Program-made: the position numbers and the translations under genes
Notes under the pieces: generated by a model
Seen by the model: only the letters and a program-made list of their open reading frames with translations
Told to the model about the DNA's origin: nothing
Databases searched by the model: none
Assembly: GCA_910580235.1 (NCBI GenBank)
Contig: CAJTVU010000003.1
Coordinates: 248,001 to 312,000 of the forward strand
From: an uncultured Dorea sp.
GTDB taxonomy: Bacteria > Bacillota > Clostridia > Lachnospirales > Lachnospiraceae
DNA length: 64,000 bases
Direction of reading: 5' to 3'
Part shown: piece after piece, positions 48,277-57,169 of the stretch
How the letters are laid out: each line of letters begins with the position of its first letter
Position numbering within the stretch: the stretch's first letter is position 1

Positions 48277-50193
48277 ATGCTTTTCACAACCACACAGGAG
48301 CATGAGGAATTCCGCAAGAAAATCCGCGCTTTTGCTGAAAGCGAGATCGCGCCGCAGGCATTTCTCATGGATCAGGAAAACGAGTTCCCCGCAGAAGCAG
48401 TGAAGAAACTTGGCGAGATGGGCCTCATGGGGATCCCATATCCCAAGGAGTACGGCGGCGCCGGACTTGACGTCTTAAGCTATGCTATCGCTGTAGAGGA
48501 GCTGTCTCGTGTAGACGGCGGCGCGGGCGTTATCCTTTCCGCACATGTATCTCTCGGCTCTTATCCGATCTTCGGCTTTGGTACCGAGGAGCAGAAGCAG
48601 AAGTATCTGGGTCCTCTGGCCCGCGGCGAGAAGATCGGCGCATTCGGCCTGACCGAGCCAAACGCAGGCTCCGATGCAGGCGGTACTGAGACGACAGCCG
48701 TTCTGAAGGGCGACTACTATCTGCTCAACGGCGGCAAGATCTTCATCACCAACGCACCGAAGGCTGATACATATGTTGTCTTCGCGGTTACTACACCGGA
48801 CATCGGGACACGCGGCATCTCCGCCTTCATCGTAGAGAAAGGCTGGGAAGGCTTCGAGTTCGGCGATCACTATGACAAGATGGGAATCCGCTCTTCCAGT
48901 ACTGCAGAGCTGATCTTTAACGATGTGAAAGTTCCGAAGGAGAATCTTCTGGGCAAGGAAGGCGACGGCTTTAAGATCGCTATGGCTACTCTGGACGGCG
49001 GACGTATCGGTATCGCGGCACAGGCGCTTGGTATCGCGCAGGGCGCTTTCGAGCATGCATTGGACTACTCTAAAGAGCGTATCCAGTTCGGCAAGCCGAT
49101 CTGCCAGCAGCAGTCTATCTCCTTTAAGCTGGCCGACATGGCTACAAAGCTTCGCTGTGCACGTTTCCTTGTATACAGCGCTGCTGAGAAGAAAGAGGCT
49201 CATGAGCCATACAGCATGGAAGCAGCTATGGCTAAGCTGTACGCATCTGACATTGCTCTTGAAGTAACGAATGACGCACTGCAGATCTACGGCGGAACCG
49301 GATTCCTTAAGGGTATGGAAGTAGAGCGCGCTTACCGCGACGCTAAGATTACTACTATCTACGAAGGAACGAACGAGATCCAGCGCGTTGTTATCGCTTC
49401 TAACCTGATCGGCAGGATGCCGAAAGACAAGAGCGGCGGCGGTGGCGGCAAAGTCCTCAAGAAAGCTGCTCCTGTTACCGGGCTCCGCAAGAAGATGATC
49501 TTCAAAGAAGGCAGCATGGAAGAACGTGTAGCAGCTCTCGTTGCCGCACTGAAGAAAGACGGACATGATTTCAATGTAGGAATCCCGATAGATACTCCGA
49601 TCGCACAGGCTGAGCGTGTAGTTTCCGCAGGAAAGGGCGTTGGCGACAAGGAGAACATGAAGCTGATCGAAGAGCTGGCAAAACATGCCGGAGCAGCGAT
49701 CGGTTCCTCCCGTCCGGTAGCTGAGACTTTGAAATATGTACCATTGAACCGCTATGTTGGTATGTCCGGTCAGAAATTCAGAGGAAATCTTTACATTGCC
49801 TGTGGTATATCTGGCGCTATCCAGCATTTGAAGGGAATTAAAGATGCTTCGACGATCGTGGCCATCAACAAGAATGGAAATGCACCGATCTTCAAGAACT
49901 GCGACTATGGTATCGTCGGCGACTTAAACGAGATCGTTCCGCTGCTGGCAGAAGCCCTGAACACTGGCGAGAAGGAGCCGGCTCCGCCGATGATCAAGAT
50001 GAAGCGCCCGCTTCCACCGAAGGAGAAACCGATCGGCAAATCTTATGTCTGCAACGGCTGTGGATACGAGTACAATCCATCTATCGGCGACGAGGACGGC
50101 GAGATCGCTCCAGGAACGCTCTTTGACAAGCTTCCTGAAGACTGGGTATGTCCAGAGTGTGCGGAAGACAAGGATCAGTTTATTGAAGTTTAA
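48277..50193 (+). CDS. Acyl-CoA dehydrogenase - EtfA FAD domain - rubredoxin fusion
   Basis: A 638-residue three-part flavoprotein. Residues 1-380 are an acyl-CoA dehydrogenase (GLTEPNAGSDAGGTET, MGIRSSSTAELIF, DALQIYGGTGFLKG, catalytic Glu in TIYEGTNEIQR). After a Gly-rich linker (KSGGGGGK), residues 400-570 match the FAD-binding C-terminal domain of EtfA (AAIGSSRPVAET, GNLYIACGISGAIQHL, AINKNGNAPIF, DYGIVGDL). Residues 585-636 are rubredoxin (VCNGCGYEYNP, WVCPECAEDK). Electrons from acyl-CoA oxidation could pass FAD to FAD to the Fe(Cys)4 centre within one chain, then to the flavodiiron protein next door (inference). AGGAGGG ribosome site. Confidence 0.9.
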   Translation: MLFTTTQEHEEFRKKIRAFAESEIAPQAFLMDQENEFPAEAVKKLGEMGLMGIPYPKEYGGAGLDVLSYAIAVEELSRVDGGAGVILSAHVSLGSYPIFGFGTEEQKQKYLGPLARGEKIGAFGLTEPNAGSDAGGTETTAVLKGDYYLLNGGKIFITNAPKADTYVVFAVTTPDIGTRGISAFIVEKGWEGFEFGDHYDKMGIRSSSTAELIFNDVKVPKENLLGKEGDGFKIAMATLDGGRIGIAAQALGIAQGAFEHALDYSKERIQFGKPICQQQSISFKLADMATKLRCARFLVYSAAEKKEAHEPYSMEAAMAKLYASDIALEVTNDALQIYGGTGFLKGMEVERAYRDAKITTIYEGTNEIQRVVIASNLIGRMPKDKSGGGGGKVLKKAAPVTGLRKKMIFKEGSMEERVAALVAALKKDGHDFNVGIPIDTPIAQAERVVSAGKGVGDKENMKLIEELAKHAGAAIGSSRPVAETLKYVPLNRYVGMSGQKFRGNLYIACGISGAIQHLKGIKDASTIVAINKNGNAPIFKNCDYGIVGDLNEIVPLLAEALNTGEKEPAPPMIKMKRPLPPKEKPIGKSYVCNGCGYEYNPSIGDEDGEIAPGTLFDKLPEDWVCPECAEDKDQFIEV

Positions 50194-50217
50194 TTCAAAT
50201 TAGGAGGTACATAATTT

Positions 50218-51435
50218 ATGCATAGCGTAAGAAAAGTAACAGAAGATCTGTACTGGGTTGGCGCCAATGATCACCGCCTTGCCCTTTTTGAGAACATCCA
50301 TCCGATTTCCAGAGGCGTGTCCTACAACGCTTATCTTCTTCTGGATGAGAAGAAAGTCCTGTTCGACACTGTAGACTGGTCTGCATGCCGCCAGCTCCTG
50401 GAGAACATCGAGTATCTGCTGGAAGGCAATCAGCTTGATTACCTCGTGATCAACCATATGGAGCCTGACCACGGCGCCTGTATCGAGGAGATCCTCGTGC
50501 GCTATCCAGACGTAAAAGTAATCAGCACAGAAAAAGCTTTCATGCTGATGCGCCAGTTTGGCTTTGAGATCGAAGGACATGAGCTGATTGAGGTTGCCGA
50601 GGGAGATACATTCTCTTTCGGAGGCCACACGGTGACTTTCGTTGCCGCTCCTATGGTCCACTGGCCAGAGGCTATGGTAACCTATGATACGACGAACGGA
50701 GTACTGTTCTCTGCTGATGCTTTCGGTTCCTTCGGCGCTCTGGACGGGAAGCTGTTCAATGACGAAGTAGATTTCAAGGGCGATTACTGGCTGAATGACG
50801 CTCGCCGCTACTACACCAACATCGTAGGCAAGTACGGAGCTCACACAAGCGCTCTCTTAAAGAAGGCAAGCACAGTAGACATCAAGATCGTATGTCCTCT
50901 GCACGGCCCTGTATGGAGGAACGACCTTGCATGGTTCATCGACAAGTATGTACACTGGGCTACATATGAGCCGGAAGAGAAGGGTGTAATGATCGCCTAC
51001 GCTACAATGTACGGCAACACAGAATCCGCCGCTCAGGCTCTTGCCGCTAAGCTCTGCGAGCGTGGAGTTACGAATGTAGTCGTATATGACGTAAGCAATA
51101 CGCATGTATCTACACTGATCTCCGAGACATTCCGCCTTAGCCATGTGGTTCTGGCATCTGTAACGTACAACCTCGGCATCTATCCGATCATGCACAACTA
51201 TCTGATGGATATGAAGGCGCTGAATCTGCAGAATCGTACATTCGCTATTGTAGAGAATGGCTCTTGGGCTTGCAAGTCCGGCGATCTGATGCAGAAGTTC
51301 ATTGATGAGGAACTCAAGAACATGACAGTCCTGAACGAGCGTCTCTCCCTTGCATCTGCCCTTCTTCCAGATAAGGAGAGCGAGCTTGACGCTCTTGCTG
51401 ACAGCATCCGGGATTCCATCAACGGAGTAGAATAG
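50218..51435 (+). CDS. fprA: FprA-type flavodiiron protein
   Basis: A 405-residue A-type flavoprotein: metallo-beta-lactamase diiron domain (1-250) with NHMEPDHGA ligands, and a flavodoxin domain (255-400) with ATMYGNTESAAQ. Such enzymes reduce O2 to water or NO to N2O with electrons from rubredoxin. The gene lies 24 bp after the rubredoxin-containing fusion and before a terminator, so the two are one transcription unit and probably one electron chain. Confidence 0.93.
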   Translation: MHSVRKVTEDLYWVGANDHRLALFENIHPISRGVSYNAYLLLDEKKVLFDTVDWSACRQLLENIEYLLEGNQLDYLVINHMEPDHGACIEEILVRYPDVKVISTEKAFMLMRQFGFEIEGHELIEVAEGDTFSFGGHTVTFVAAPMVHWPEAMVTYDTTNGVLFSADAFGSFGALDGKLFNDEVDFKGDYWLNDARRYYTNIVGKYGAHTSALLKKASTVDIKIVCPLHGPVWRNDLAWFIDKYVHWATYEPEEKGVMIAYATMYGNTESAAQALAAKLCERGVTNVVVYDVSNTHVSTLISETFRLSHVVLASVTYNLGIYPIMHNYLMDMKALNLQNRTFAIVENGSWACKSGDLMQKFIDEELKNMTVLNERLSLASALLPDKESELDALADSIRDSINGVE

Positions 51436-51479
51436 AAGAGTGATACATATTTTCTGATAAGGGAAAAGCATAAAATAAG

Positions 51480-51508
51480 GCCGCCGCAGATCAACTGCGG
51501 CGGCTTTA
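51480..51508. terminator. Terminator between convergent fprA and STAS genes
   Basis: A 10 bp perfect stem GCCGCCGCAG (51480-51489) with CTGCGGCGGC (51495-51504), loop ATCAA, followed by TTTATT on the plus strand and by CTTATTTTA on the minus strand, so it can serve both. Confidence 0.85.
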
Positions 51509-51534
51509 TTCAATCATCCCATCTCTCACGCCTC

Positions 51535-51831
51535 TTATTCAATGGTGAGGATGTCGATAAAGCCAGTCACTTCAAATATTTCCCGTATAGTTTCGTTAAC
51601 ATGGCGGACCACCATTTTCCCCTGCTTATTCATTGTCTTCTGCGCGGCCAGAATGACACGCAGGCCGGCGGAGGACAGGTATTCCAACTTTTCAAAATCC
51701 ATATTCAATTCCGTAACGCTATCCATAGAACCTTTGAGCTCGGCTTCGAGCTGAGGGGCCGTAGTGGTGTCCAACCGCCCTTCCAGAGCGATATTCAGAG
51801 TAGTTCCTTCCGTTGTTTTGATGATGTTCAT
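51535..51831 (-). CDS. STAS-domain anti-sigma factor antagonist
   Basis: A 98-residue SpoIIAA/RsbV-type protein: LNIALEGRLDTTTAPQLEAEL and the phosphorylatable Ser region YLSSAGLRVIL. Such proteins bind RsbW-like kinases when dephosphorylated. Two RsbW-like ATPase domains and one SpoIIE phosphatase are encoded upstream in the same orientation (54767-58939), making this their probable partner. Last gene of the signalling cluster. Confidence 0.9.
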   Translation of the reverse strand: MNIIKTTEGTTLNIALEGRLDTTTAPQLEAELKGSMDSVTELNMDFEKLEYLSSAGLRVILAAQKTMNKQGKMVVRHVNETIREIFEVTGFIDILTIE

Positions 51832-51913
51832 GTAAATAACCTCCTGTTTTTGTTATAGCAGAATCCACAGCCGGCTTACGGCTGCTTTTCTTCACCAGCA
51901 TAAAAAGTAATAC

Positions 51914-52756
51914 TCATTTTTTCAGTTTCTCGCCGCCTGTTTTAGAAACGGCTTTCTGTTTTTTGCATATAGAAGCGATTTTCCCTCCCAGCCGGAACAG
52001 CAGGATAATGGCTGCACAGAGAATGCCCATAACCAGCAATAGCGGCAGCTCATAAACCAGCGGCGCCGGTAGCAAGCCCCAGAGCCCCTCCATTACCGGG
52101 TTTCCCTCCAGGCCGTATGTGTAAAAATAATTTGCTTCCGGATATACCGAAGCCCGCAACAGCATATTGACGCCGTGAACTGGCAAGGCAAGGAGGGCCA
52201 GCACAAGCAGCACCCCAGGAATATCGCGCCACTCCGGGCAGTAAGCCTTCAGCGTGCCGAAGCTTATCGCCAGAGCCAGCACAAGGCCGTGGAAACCGTA
52301 GTAGCCTATAGTGTTCACCGAAAACAGCGGCACTTCGGAAAACCCGTCCACCGGCATCATTAGCGCCGCCAAGGCGAACACGATACCGCCGTAAAAGCAG
52401 AACCCTCCCAGCAGGCGGCCGATCCGTCCCCGGAGCAGGGCTGCGGGTATCGCCAGGACCGCCACCACGTTGCAAGGCTGCAGGGGCAGCTCATTCCAAA
52501 ACACAAACGCAAAATATGGGCTGAAGGGCAGCAGCGCTTTGTACACTGCCAGATAGGCGACGGTGAACACGGCCAACGCCGCCAGGGATTTTCGATTGTC
52601 TTGTACCGGCGTCCTGCCGCGTGCATACCATATTCCCACAGTTATTGCCGCAATAATCGCCATCACGGCCCACCACGTCCCGCTAAATACCGAAATAATC
52701 AGATCAGATAACGCAGAAATGTCGCCACCTCCCCCAATACGTAGTGAATGATGCAC
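51914..52756 (-). CDS. YwaF/TIGR02206-family integral membrane protein
   Basis: A polytopic protein of about 268-280 residues with seven hydrophobic segments (WWAVMAIIAAITVGIWY, LAALAVFTVAYLAVYKALL, CNVVAVLAIPAALL, GVLLVLALLALPVHGVNMLL and others) and the family's NYFYTYGLEGNPVMEG loop. Function unknown. The listed start is GTG 52756, which overlaps the upstream gene by 58 bp with a weak ribosome site. A strong GGGGGAGGTGG lies 6 nt before an in-frame ATT at 52720, so initiation may occur there on a rare start codon. Confidence 0.75.
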   Translation of the reverse strand: MHHSLRIGGGGDISALSDLIISVFSGTWWAVMAIIAAITVGIWYARGRTPVQDNRKSLAALAVFTVAYLAVYKALLPFSPYFAFVFWNELPLQPCNVVAVLAIPAALLRGRIGRLLGGFCFYGGIVFALAALMMPVDGFSEVPLFSVNTIGYYGFHGLVLALAISFGTLKAYCPEWRDIPGVLLVLALLALPVHGVNMLLRASVYPEANYFYTYGLEGNPVMEGLWGLLPAPLVYELPLLLVMGILCAAIILLFRLGGKIASICKKQKAVSKTGGEKLKK

Positions 52757-53748
52757 AGGCCCCAGATATTGCCCTGCTTATGGTAAAAGACGCCCAGCAC
52801 ACCCAGCAGCAGCGTGGCTCCCAGCATATAAGGAAGGCCGTGGGCGATATGGAGCACACCGAACACCAGAGCCGAAACAACGATGGACGTCGCGACAGCA
52901 TATTTCCCTGTGAAAATACGATTCAAACTCTCCTGCATAACGCCCCTTGCCAGAAATTCCTGCAGGATGACTGTCAGCGGATAGATGACGTCGGCAGGGG
53001 TTCCGACACTCCAGTCCCAAAAGGGCGCCCCCTCCGGGAAAAAGCCGGGAGCCACGCGCAGAAGGATGATCTTTCCGAAAATCAGAAGGGCGGTTCCGGC
53101 AGCCGTAATGAGGATATCGGGCAGAAAGGTACCCCTGGCATTGGTAATCCGCAGCCCGATGTCCTTAATGGAAAAGCTGGTAGTTTTCAGGATAATGACG
53201 AACATGACAATCGAAATAGCCTCAATCAGCAGGGTCATTACCCATATTGGCGGTTCGGCGTTCAGATACCGAAGCAAGCTCCACAGGAAAAGGTACAGGC
53301 ACACACAGATCATCAGCACTGCGAAAATCGTGGAAGACTCCCGCCGCTGGCGGTTAAGCCGCGCAATCTCCGTGACATCCGAAAACAACACCACAACACC
53401 GATAGGCGCCTCGCCGTCTTCACTACGCAGGAAAGAAGAAGTCAGGCTGAATCGGCGCGTTTTCTCGTTCCGGGCCTTGTAATCCGCCTCCCCGCTGTGG
53501 GCATGTTCCTTATCATACACGGCATCCAGCACAAACTGATGGAAAGCGTCGTTTTCCTCTTCCAAATCCTGCTCCAGAAAGGTGGCCGCATAGTTCCGTC
53601 CAGTCATATCCTGGCTTTCCCCCAGCATCTTCCGACCCTGTTCGTTGAGGAACAGGATTTGGCCCTGGCGGTCCAGAACTAGAACACCGTCGTTCATATC
53701 CCGCAGGATGCGAGGGATAATCTCCTTTACATCTTGTATCACAGACAT
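52699..53748 (-). CDS. PAS domain fused to CPBP-family membrane protein
   Basis: A 349-residue protein: N-terminal PAS (1-130; GVLVLDRQGQILFLNEQG and VVVLFSDVTEIARLNRQRR), then several membrane segments and a CPBP/CAAX-protease-like domain (about 235-345) with QEFLARG, FGVLHIAHG and IIHYVLGE. The usual EExxxR motif has Gln for the first Glu, so proteolytic activity is uncertain; the later His residues are kept. A PAS input on a CPBP protein suggests a redox or ligand-controlled membrane regulator. AAGGAGGAAATG start region. Confidence 0.75.
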   Translation of the reverse strand: MSVIQDVKEIIPRILRDMNDGVLVLDRQGQILFLNEQGRKMLGESQDMTGRNYAATFLEQDLEEENDAFHQFVLDAVYDKEHAHSGEADYKARNEKTRRFSLTSSFLRSEDGEAPIGVVVLFSDVTEIARLNRQRRESSTIFAVLMICVCLYLFLWSLLRYLNAEPPIWVMTLLIEAISIVMFVIILKTTSFSIKDIGLRITNARGTFLPDILITAAGTALLIFGKIILLRVAPGFFPEGAPFWDWSVGTPADVIYPLTVILQEFLARGVMQESLNRIFTGKYAVATSIVVSALVFGVLHIAHGLPYMLGATLLLGVLGVFYHKQGNIWGLCIIHYVLGEVATFLRYLI

Positions 53749-53771
53749 TTCCTCCTTTGTTTCTTTGTCAG

Positions 53772-53969
53772 CTATCCGATGATACCGTGATCTCTTGCCA
53801 ATGATTCAATGCTCCGGTCATAAGTCGCCTCCGCCTTTTTGGAAAAGAAGCAGCCCGGCACTCCTTCATTATGATCGCGGTGATGGGCCACGCAGGCGCA
53901 GCATTTGCCATGCCGCGGGCAGTCGTAGGTGCAAGGGCAGCCACGTTTGTTGTCACATTTGTTCTCCAT
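53772..53969 (-). CDS. Small cysteine-rich protein (DUF6485-like)
   Basis: A 65-residue protein with eight Cys in the first 41 residues (ENKC, GCPC, YDCPRHGKCCAC, GVPGCFF), resembling a metal-binding mini-domain annotated DUF6485. Probable Zn or Fe-S binder of unknown function. ATG 53969 is preceded by AAAAGGAGAAATGAACC; a longer frame to 53995 is less well supported. Confidence 0.75.
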   Translation of the reverse strand: MENKCDNKRGCPCTYDCPRHGKCCACVAHHRDHNEGVPGCFFSKKAEATYDRSIESLARDHGIIG

Positions 53970-54007
53970 GGTTCATTTCTCCTTTTCAATTTCATGCTAT
54001 GTTATCC

Positions 54008-54733
54008 TCAGTGTACAGGGGCCATGTAATCCAAATAGGCGTTTTTTAGCTTTCCATACCTGCTTTTGGGGACTGGAATCCGTTTTCCGTTGGTCAGCAG
54101 CAGCTCGCGTGCTGTCAGTCTTTGGATAAAATCCATGTTGACAATATATGCCCTGTGCGGTTGGGCAAACGCAGGGTATTCCATCAGTTCCTCCATTAAT
54201 TCCGTCAGAGTTGCCGACAATTTCAAATCTGACCCGTCAGACAAAGTACAAATCTGATCATGATTAAAACTCTCCACGCACACCAGCTCGCAGACTGGCA
54301 CGCGACGAAGGCCGTCCCTGGATTTCAGCATAAGAGACGGTTTGTTTTCTGGCGACAGCCTCTGGATGCAGTGAAGCACCGCGTCATCAAAATCCGATTT
54401 GCTCACTGGTTTTATCAGATAACCGGAAGCCTTCACGCTGAAAGCTTCCAGTGCATATTCCCTGGAAACAGTCAGGAACAAGATCTCTGCCCTCTCCTTT
54501 CGTTCCCGTATCCGCCTGGCCAAGGCTACGCCGGTCATACGTGGCATAACGACGTCCAGCAGATACAGATCAAAGCCGCCAGTCTCTTCCACATCACTCA
54601 GCAAGTCATACGGCGACTTATATGTTCGTATCTGTATAGGCGTCTCAGGATGCTCTTCCGAAAAACAAAGAGCCAGCCCTTCGATCCGGTCGATATCCTC
54701 CTGCTTATCATCGCATATCCCTATCCGAAGCAT
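54008..54733 (-). CDS. LytTR response regulator
   Basis: A 241-residue regulator: receiver domain (1-120; GICDDKQEDI, phospho-Asp LYLLDVVMPRMTG, and LIKPVSK) and LytTR DNA-binding domain (about 135-238; QPHRAYIVNMDFIQRL, KRIPVPKSRYGKL). LytTR regulators bind direct repeats and pair with GHKL-type kinases. The likely partner is the kinase at 60564-61835 at the other end of the cluster. Confidence 0.93.
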   Translation of the reverse strand: MLRIGICDDKQEDIDRIEGLALCFSEEHPETPIQIRTYKSPYDLLSDVEETGGFDLYLLDVVMPRMTGVALARRIRERKERAEILFLTVSREYALEAFSVKASGYLIKPVSKSDFDDAVLHCIQRLSPENKPSLMLKSRDGLRRVPVCELVCVESFNHDQICTLSDGSDLKLSATLTELMEELMEYPAFAQPHRAYIVNMDFIQRLTARELLLTNGKRIPVPKSRYGKLKNAYLDYMAPVH

Positions 54734-54766
54734 ACCTCTTACCTCTCTTTATAGATTGCCTACGTA

Positions 54767-57142
54767 TTACCAACGCTTTTGGATGGTCAGGATATTAAAT
54801 CCATCGGTATGCTCATATGCAACCTCATCCATCGTCTTCTTCACCATGAAAATGCCCAGTCCGCCAATATCCCGTTCTTTCGCTGACAGCGTGATATCCG
54901 GATCCGCCTTTTCCGTCGGGTCATAGGGGCGTCCATTGTCCGCAAAACGGAGCGCCACACAGTTCTTCTTTGCTTCACATCCCACCGAAACAGAGGTTGC
55001 TCCGCTGTACCGGGCGATATTGGAGAAAATCTCGTCTACCGCTATGTTAATCTGCAAGGCCACCTTCATAGGAGCGTCCTGCTCCGCCAGACACTCCTCA
55101 ACAAAAGCGATTATGGCGTCAATGCTTTCCAACTGCGGCGTTACATTTATTTTCTTCATTTTTTCAGACTGGACATCTTTTACCTTAAGCGCCAGCATAG
55201 TAATATCATCAAACTGGGGCGCCTGGCCTACAAATACATCAATATCTTCTTTTACAGTGTGAAGAAGATCTTCGGGATCTGCCCCCTCATTCCGGTTGAG
55301 CGCCGCTAACATCCGTTCTGTACCGTACAATGTGTTTGCTGCGTCGGTGGCTTCCGCCACGCCGTCTGTGTAAACAAACAGGGTGTCCCCTACATTCAAT
55401 TCCATTTCGTACTCCCGGTAACGTGCGTCTTCCATACCAGCCAGCACAAAACCGTGCCTGTCCTTATACAGCTCAAATTTCCCGTCCTTATGCCTGACTA
55501 CCGGATATTCGTGGCCCGCGTTGGAAGCCGTCAGCTTTCCGGTAGAGATTTCAAAAATCCCCAGCCATACCGTGACAAACATCTCCGCCTCGTTGTTTTC
55601 ACAAAGCTGGTTGTTGACCTTCTCTAATATCGCCTTGGGCGACAAGCCCGTCTGAGCAGCGTTTTTCAACAAGGTCTTGGCAATGACCATAAACAGCGCT
55701 GCCGGCACTCCCTTGCCGGATACGTCGGCCATGACTAAAGCCAGGTGATCGTCATCCACCAGGAAGAAATCGTAGAAATCTCCCCCCACTTCCTTGGCGG
55801 GGGTCATGGTCGCGTAGACGTCAAACTCCTTGCGGTCGGGAAAGGCCGGAAAAATGCAGGGCAGCATACTTGACTGGATTTGGGTAGCTACGTTCAGCTC
55901 TGTGGCAATGCGTTCCTTATCCGCCGTTATCACCGCCAGGTTTACCATGTATTCATCAAGCTCGCCCACCATGTTCCGAAAAGAAACCGCCAGCGCGCCG
56001 ATCTCGTCCCCCTGGGGGATTGCTTCCGCCAGCTGCTGCAGGCTCTGTACAAGACTTTCCTTGTGCCTGTGCTCCTGTCTGGCGTACAGTTCTGTCAGGT
56101 CGGAAAGGCGCTCCACGGGGGTGGTGATATTCTTCTCAACATACCATAAAAACAGGATCGCGATGCCGTAAAGCAGGTTAATAGTGATGCCCAGTACCAC
56201 ATAGATATAATTCCAGACCTCCAGACGATCCAGCTCGCCGCCCACTTTTAACGCAGTATAGGACGCCACTGCCAGCAGGATCAGGAAGATCAGCGTCACC
56301 AGCAAAAAGCCGATGGTCACCTTTGCCTTAATAGAGATCTTAACACTCTCCCTGTGGGCGGGCAGAGGCTCCACTTCGCCCGCCGGGCGGAAAGCATAGG
56401 CCAACAGCCCTATCACCGCCACGCAAAAGAAGCCCAGGGCAAGGGAACTGTTCATCACAGCGCCTCCCTGGGACATAGAGTAAATGAAATACCCTATACC
56501 GATGGCAGCAATGATGGCCAATGGAAAATCCAACCGGTGGACGCCGTGTTGGAGGCTTTCGTTTCCCCGGGGCTCCGGGATCACAGAGCGCAGACGTGTT
56601 TTGTTCCAAAAAGAGAGCACCGGGATGCCCAGAATAATCGCAAAGTCAAAATTGTTGAAGAACAGCAGCGGGAACGAGGAGGAAAAGGACTGGAACCCCG
56701 CCGCCTCAAAGACAAGAGAAAGGGACACTGTGGTAATAAAGGAATCAATCAGGACCACCAGTATATATTTAATGATCTCCAGCACCGTGTTCAGACGCAC
56801 CGGATGGATGGGCTCTTTCCCTAAACGCAGCGTATACCATAATTTATATGGGATATAGGTATAGAAAAAATTGGCTATAAACCCTGTTATACAGACAAAA
56901 GCGCTGGAGCCTGACAGAATATCGGAAATCAGGTTCCCGACGGCAATCCCCCAGGCTGCGGCCGGGCCAAACTGAATGCCGAACACCAGCGGCACCATAT
57001 TTGCCGGCCGGATCTCCGTCACGCCCGGCAAAAGGGTGAACAGGCTGCGGAACGGCAAGGCAATTGCAAAAAACACCACGGCGCTGAGCAGCATATGCCC
57101 CCATGCTTCTTTTTTCCGGAAAACAGTAACTATTTCCTTCAT
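54767..57142 (-). CDS. Membrane SpoIIE-type phosphatase fused to RsbW-like ATPase
   Basis: A 791-residue protein. Residues 1-190 are six or so membrane segments resembling an ECF S-component-like sensor module; more membrane segments follow (about 205-345), then HAMP-like (about 345-405), SpoIIE/PP2C phosphatase (about 415-640; PAKEVGGDFYDFF, ADVSGKGVPAALFM, FDDITMLALK), and at the C-terminus an RsbW-like HATPase (about 655-791; AVDEIFSNIARYSG, ADNGRPYDP, GGLGIFMVKK). A phosphatase and the kinase-like anti-sigma fold in one chain would both dephosphorylate and bind STAS proteins. No sigma factor is encoded nearby, so the output is unknown. Confidence 0.88.
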   Translation of the reverse strand: MKEIVTVFRKKEAWGHMLLSAVVFFAIALPFRSLFTLLPGVTEIRPANMVPLVFGIQFGPAAAWGIAVGNLISDILSGSSAFVCITGFIANFFYTYIPYKLWYTLRLGKEPIHPVRLNTVLEIIKYILVVLIDSFITTVSLSLVFEAAGFQSFSSSFPLLFFNNFDFAIILGIPVLSFWNKTRLRSVIPEPRGNESLQHGVHRLDFPLAIIAAIGIGYFIYSMSQGGAVMNSSLALGFFCVAVIGLLAYAFRPAGEVEPLPAHRESVKISIKAKVTIGFLLVTLIFLILLAVASYTALKVGGELDRLEVWNYIYVVLGITINLLYGIAILFLWYVEKNITTPVERLSDLTELYARQEHRHKESLVQSLQQLAEAIPQGDEIGALAVSFRNMVGELDEYMVNLAVITADKERIATELNVATQIQSSMLPCIFPAFPDRKEFDVYATMTPAKEVGGDFYDFFLVDDDHLALVMADVSGKGVPAALFMVIAKTLLKNAAQTGLSPKAILEKVNNQLCENNEAEMFVTVWLGIFEISTGKLTASNAGHEYPVVRHKDGKFELYKDRHGFVLAGMEDARYREYEMELNVGDTLFVYTDGVAEATDAANTLYGTERMLAALNRNEGADPEDLLHTVKEDIDVFVGQAPQFDDITMLALKVKDVQSEKMKKINVTPQLESIDAIIAFVEECLAEQDAPMKVALQINIAVDEIFSNIARYSGATSVSVGCEAKKNCVALRFADNGRPYDPTEKADPDITLSAKERDIGGLGIFMVKKTMDEVAYEHTDGFNILTIQKRW

Positions 57143-57169
57143 AATCTCCCATCCTTTCCGACGGCTATG

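Noticed and set aside
48475..49827. 450-codon open frame on the minus strand
   Set aside because: It lies wholly antisense to the acyl-CoA dehydrogenase fusion, has no ribosome site and no recognisable motif; a shadow of high codon bias.
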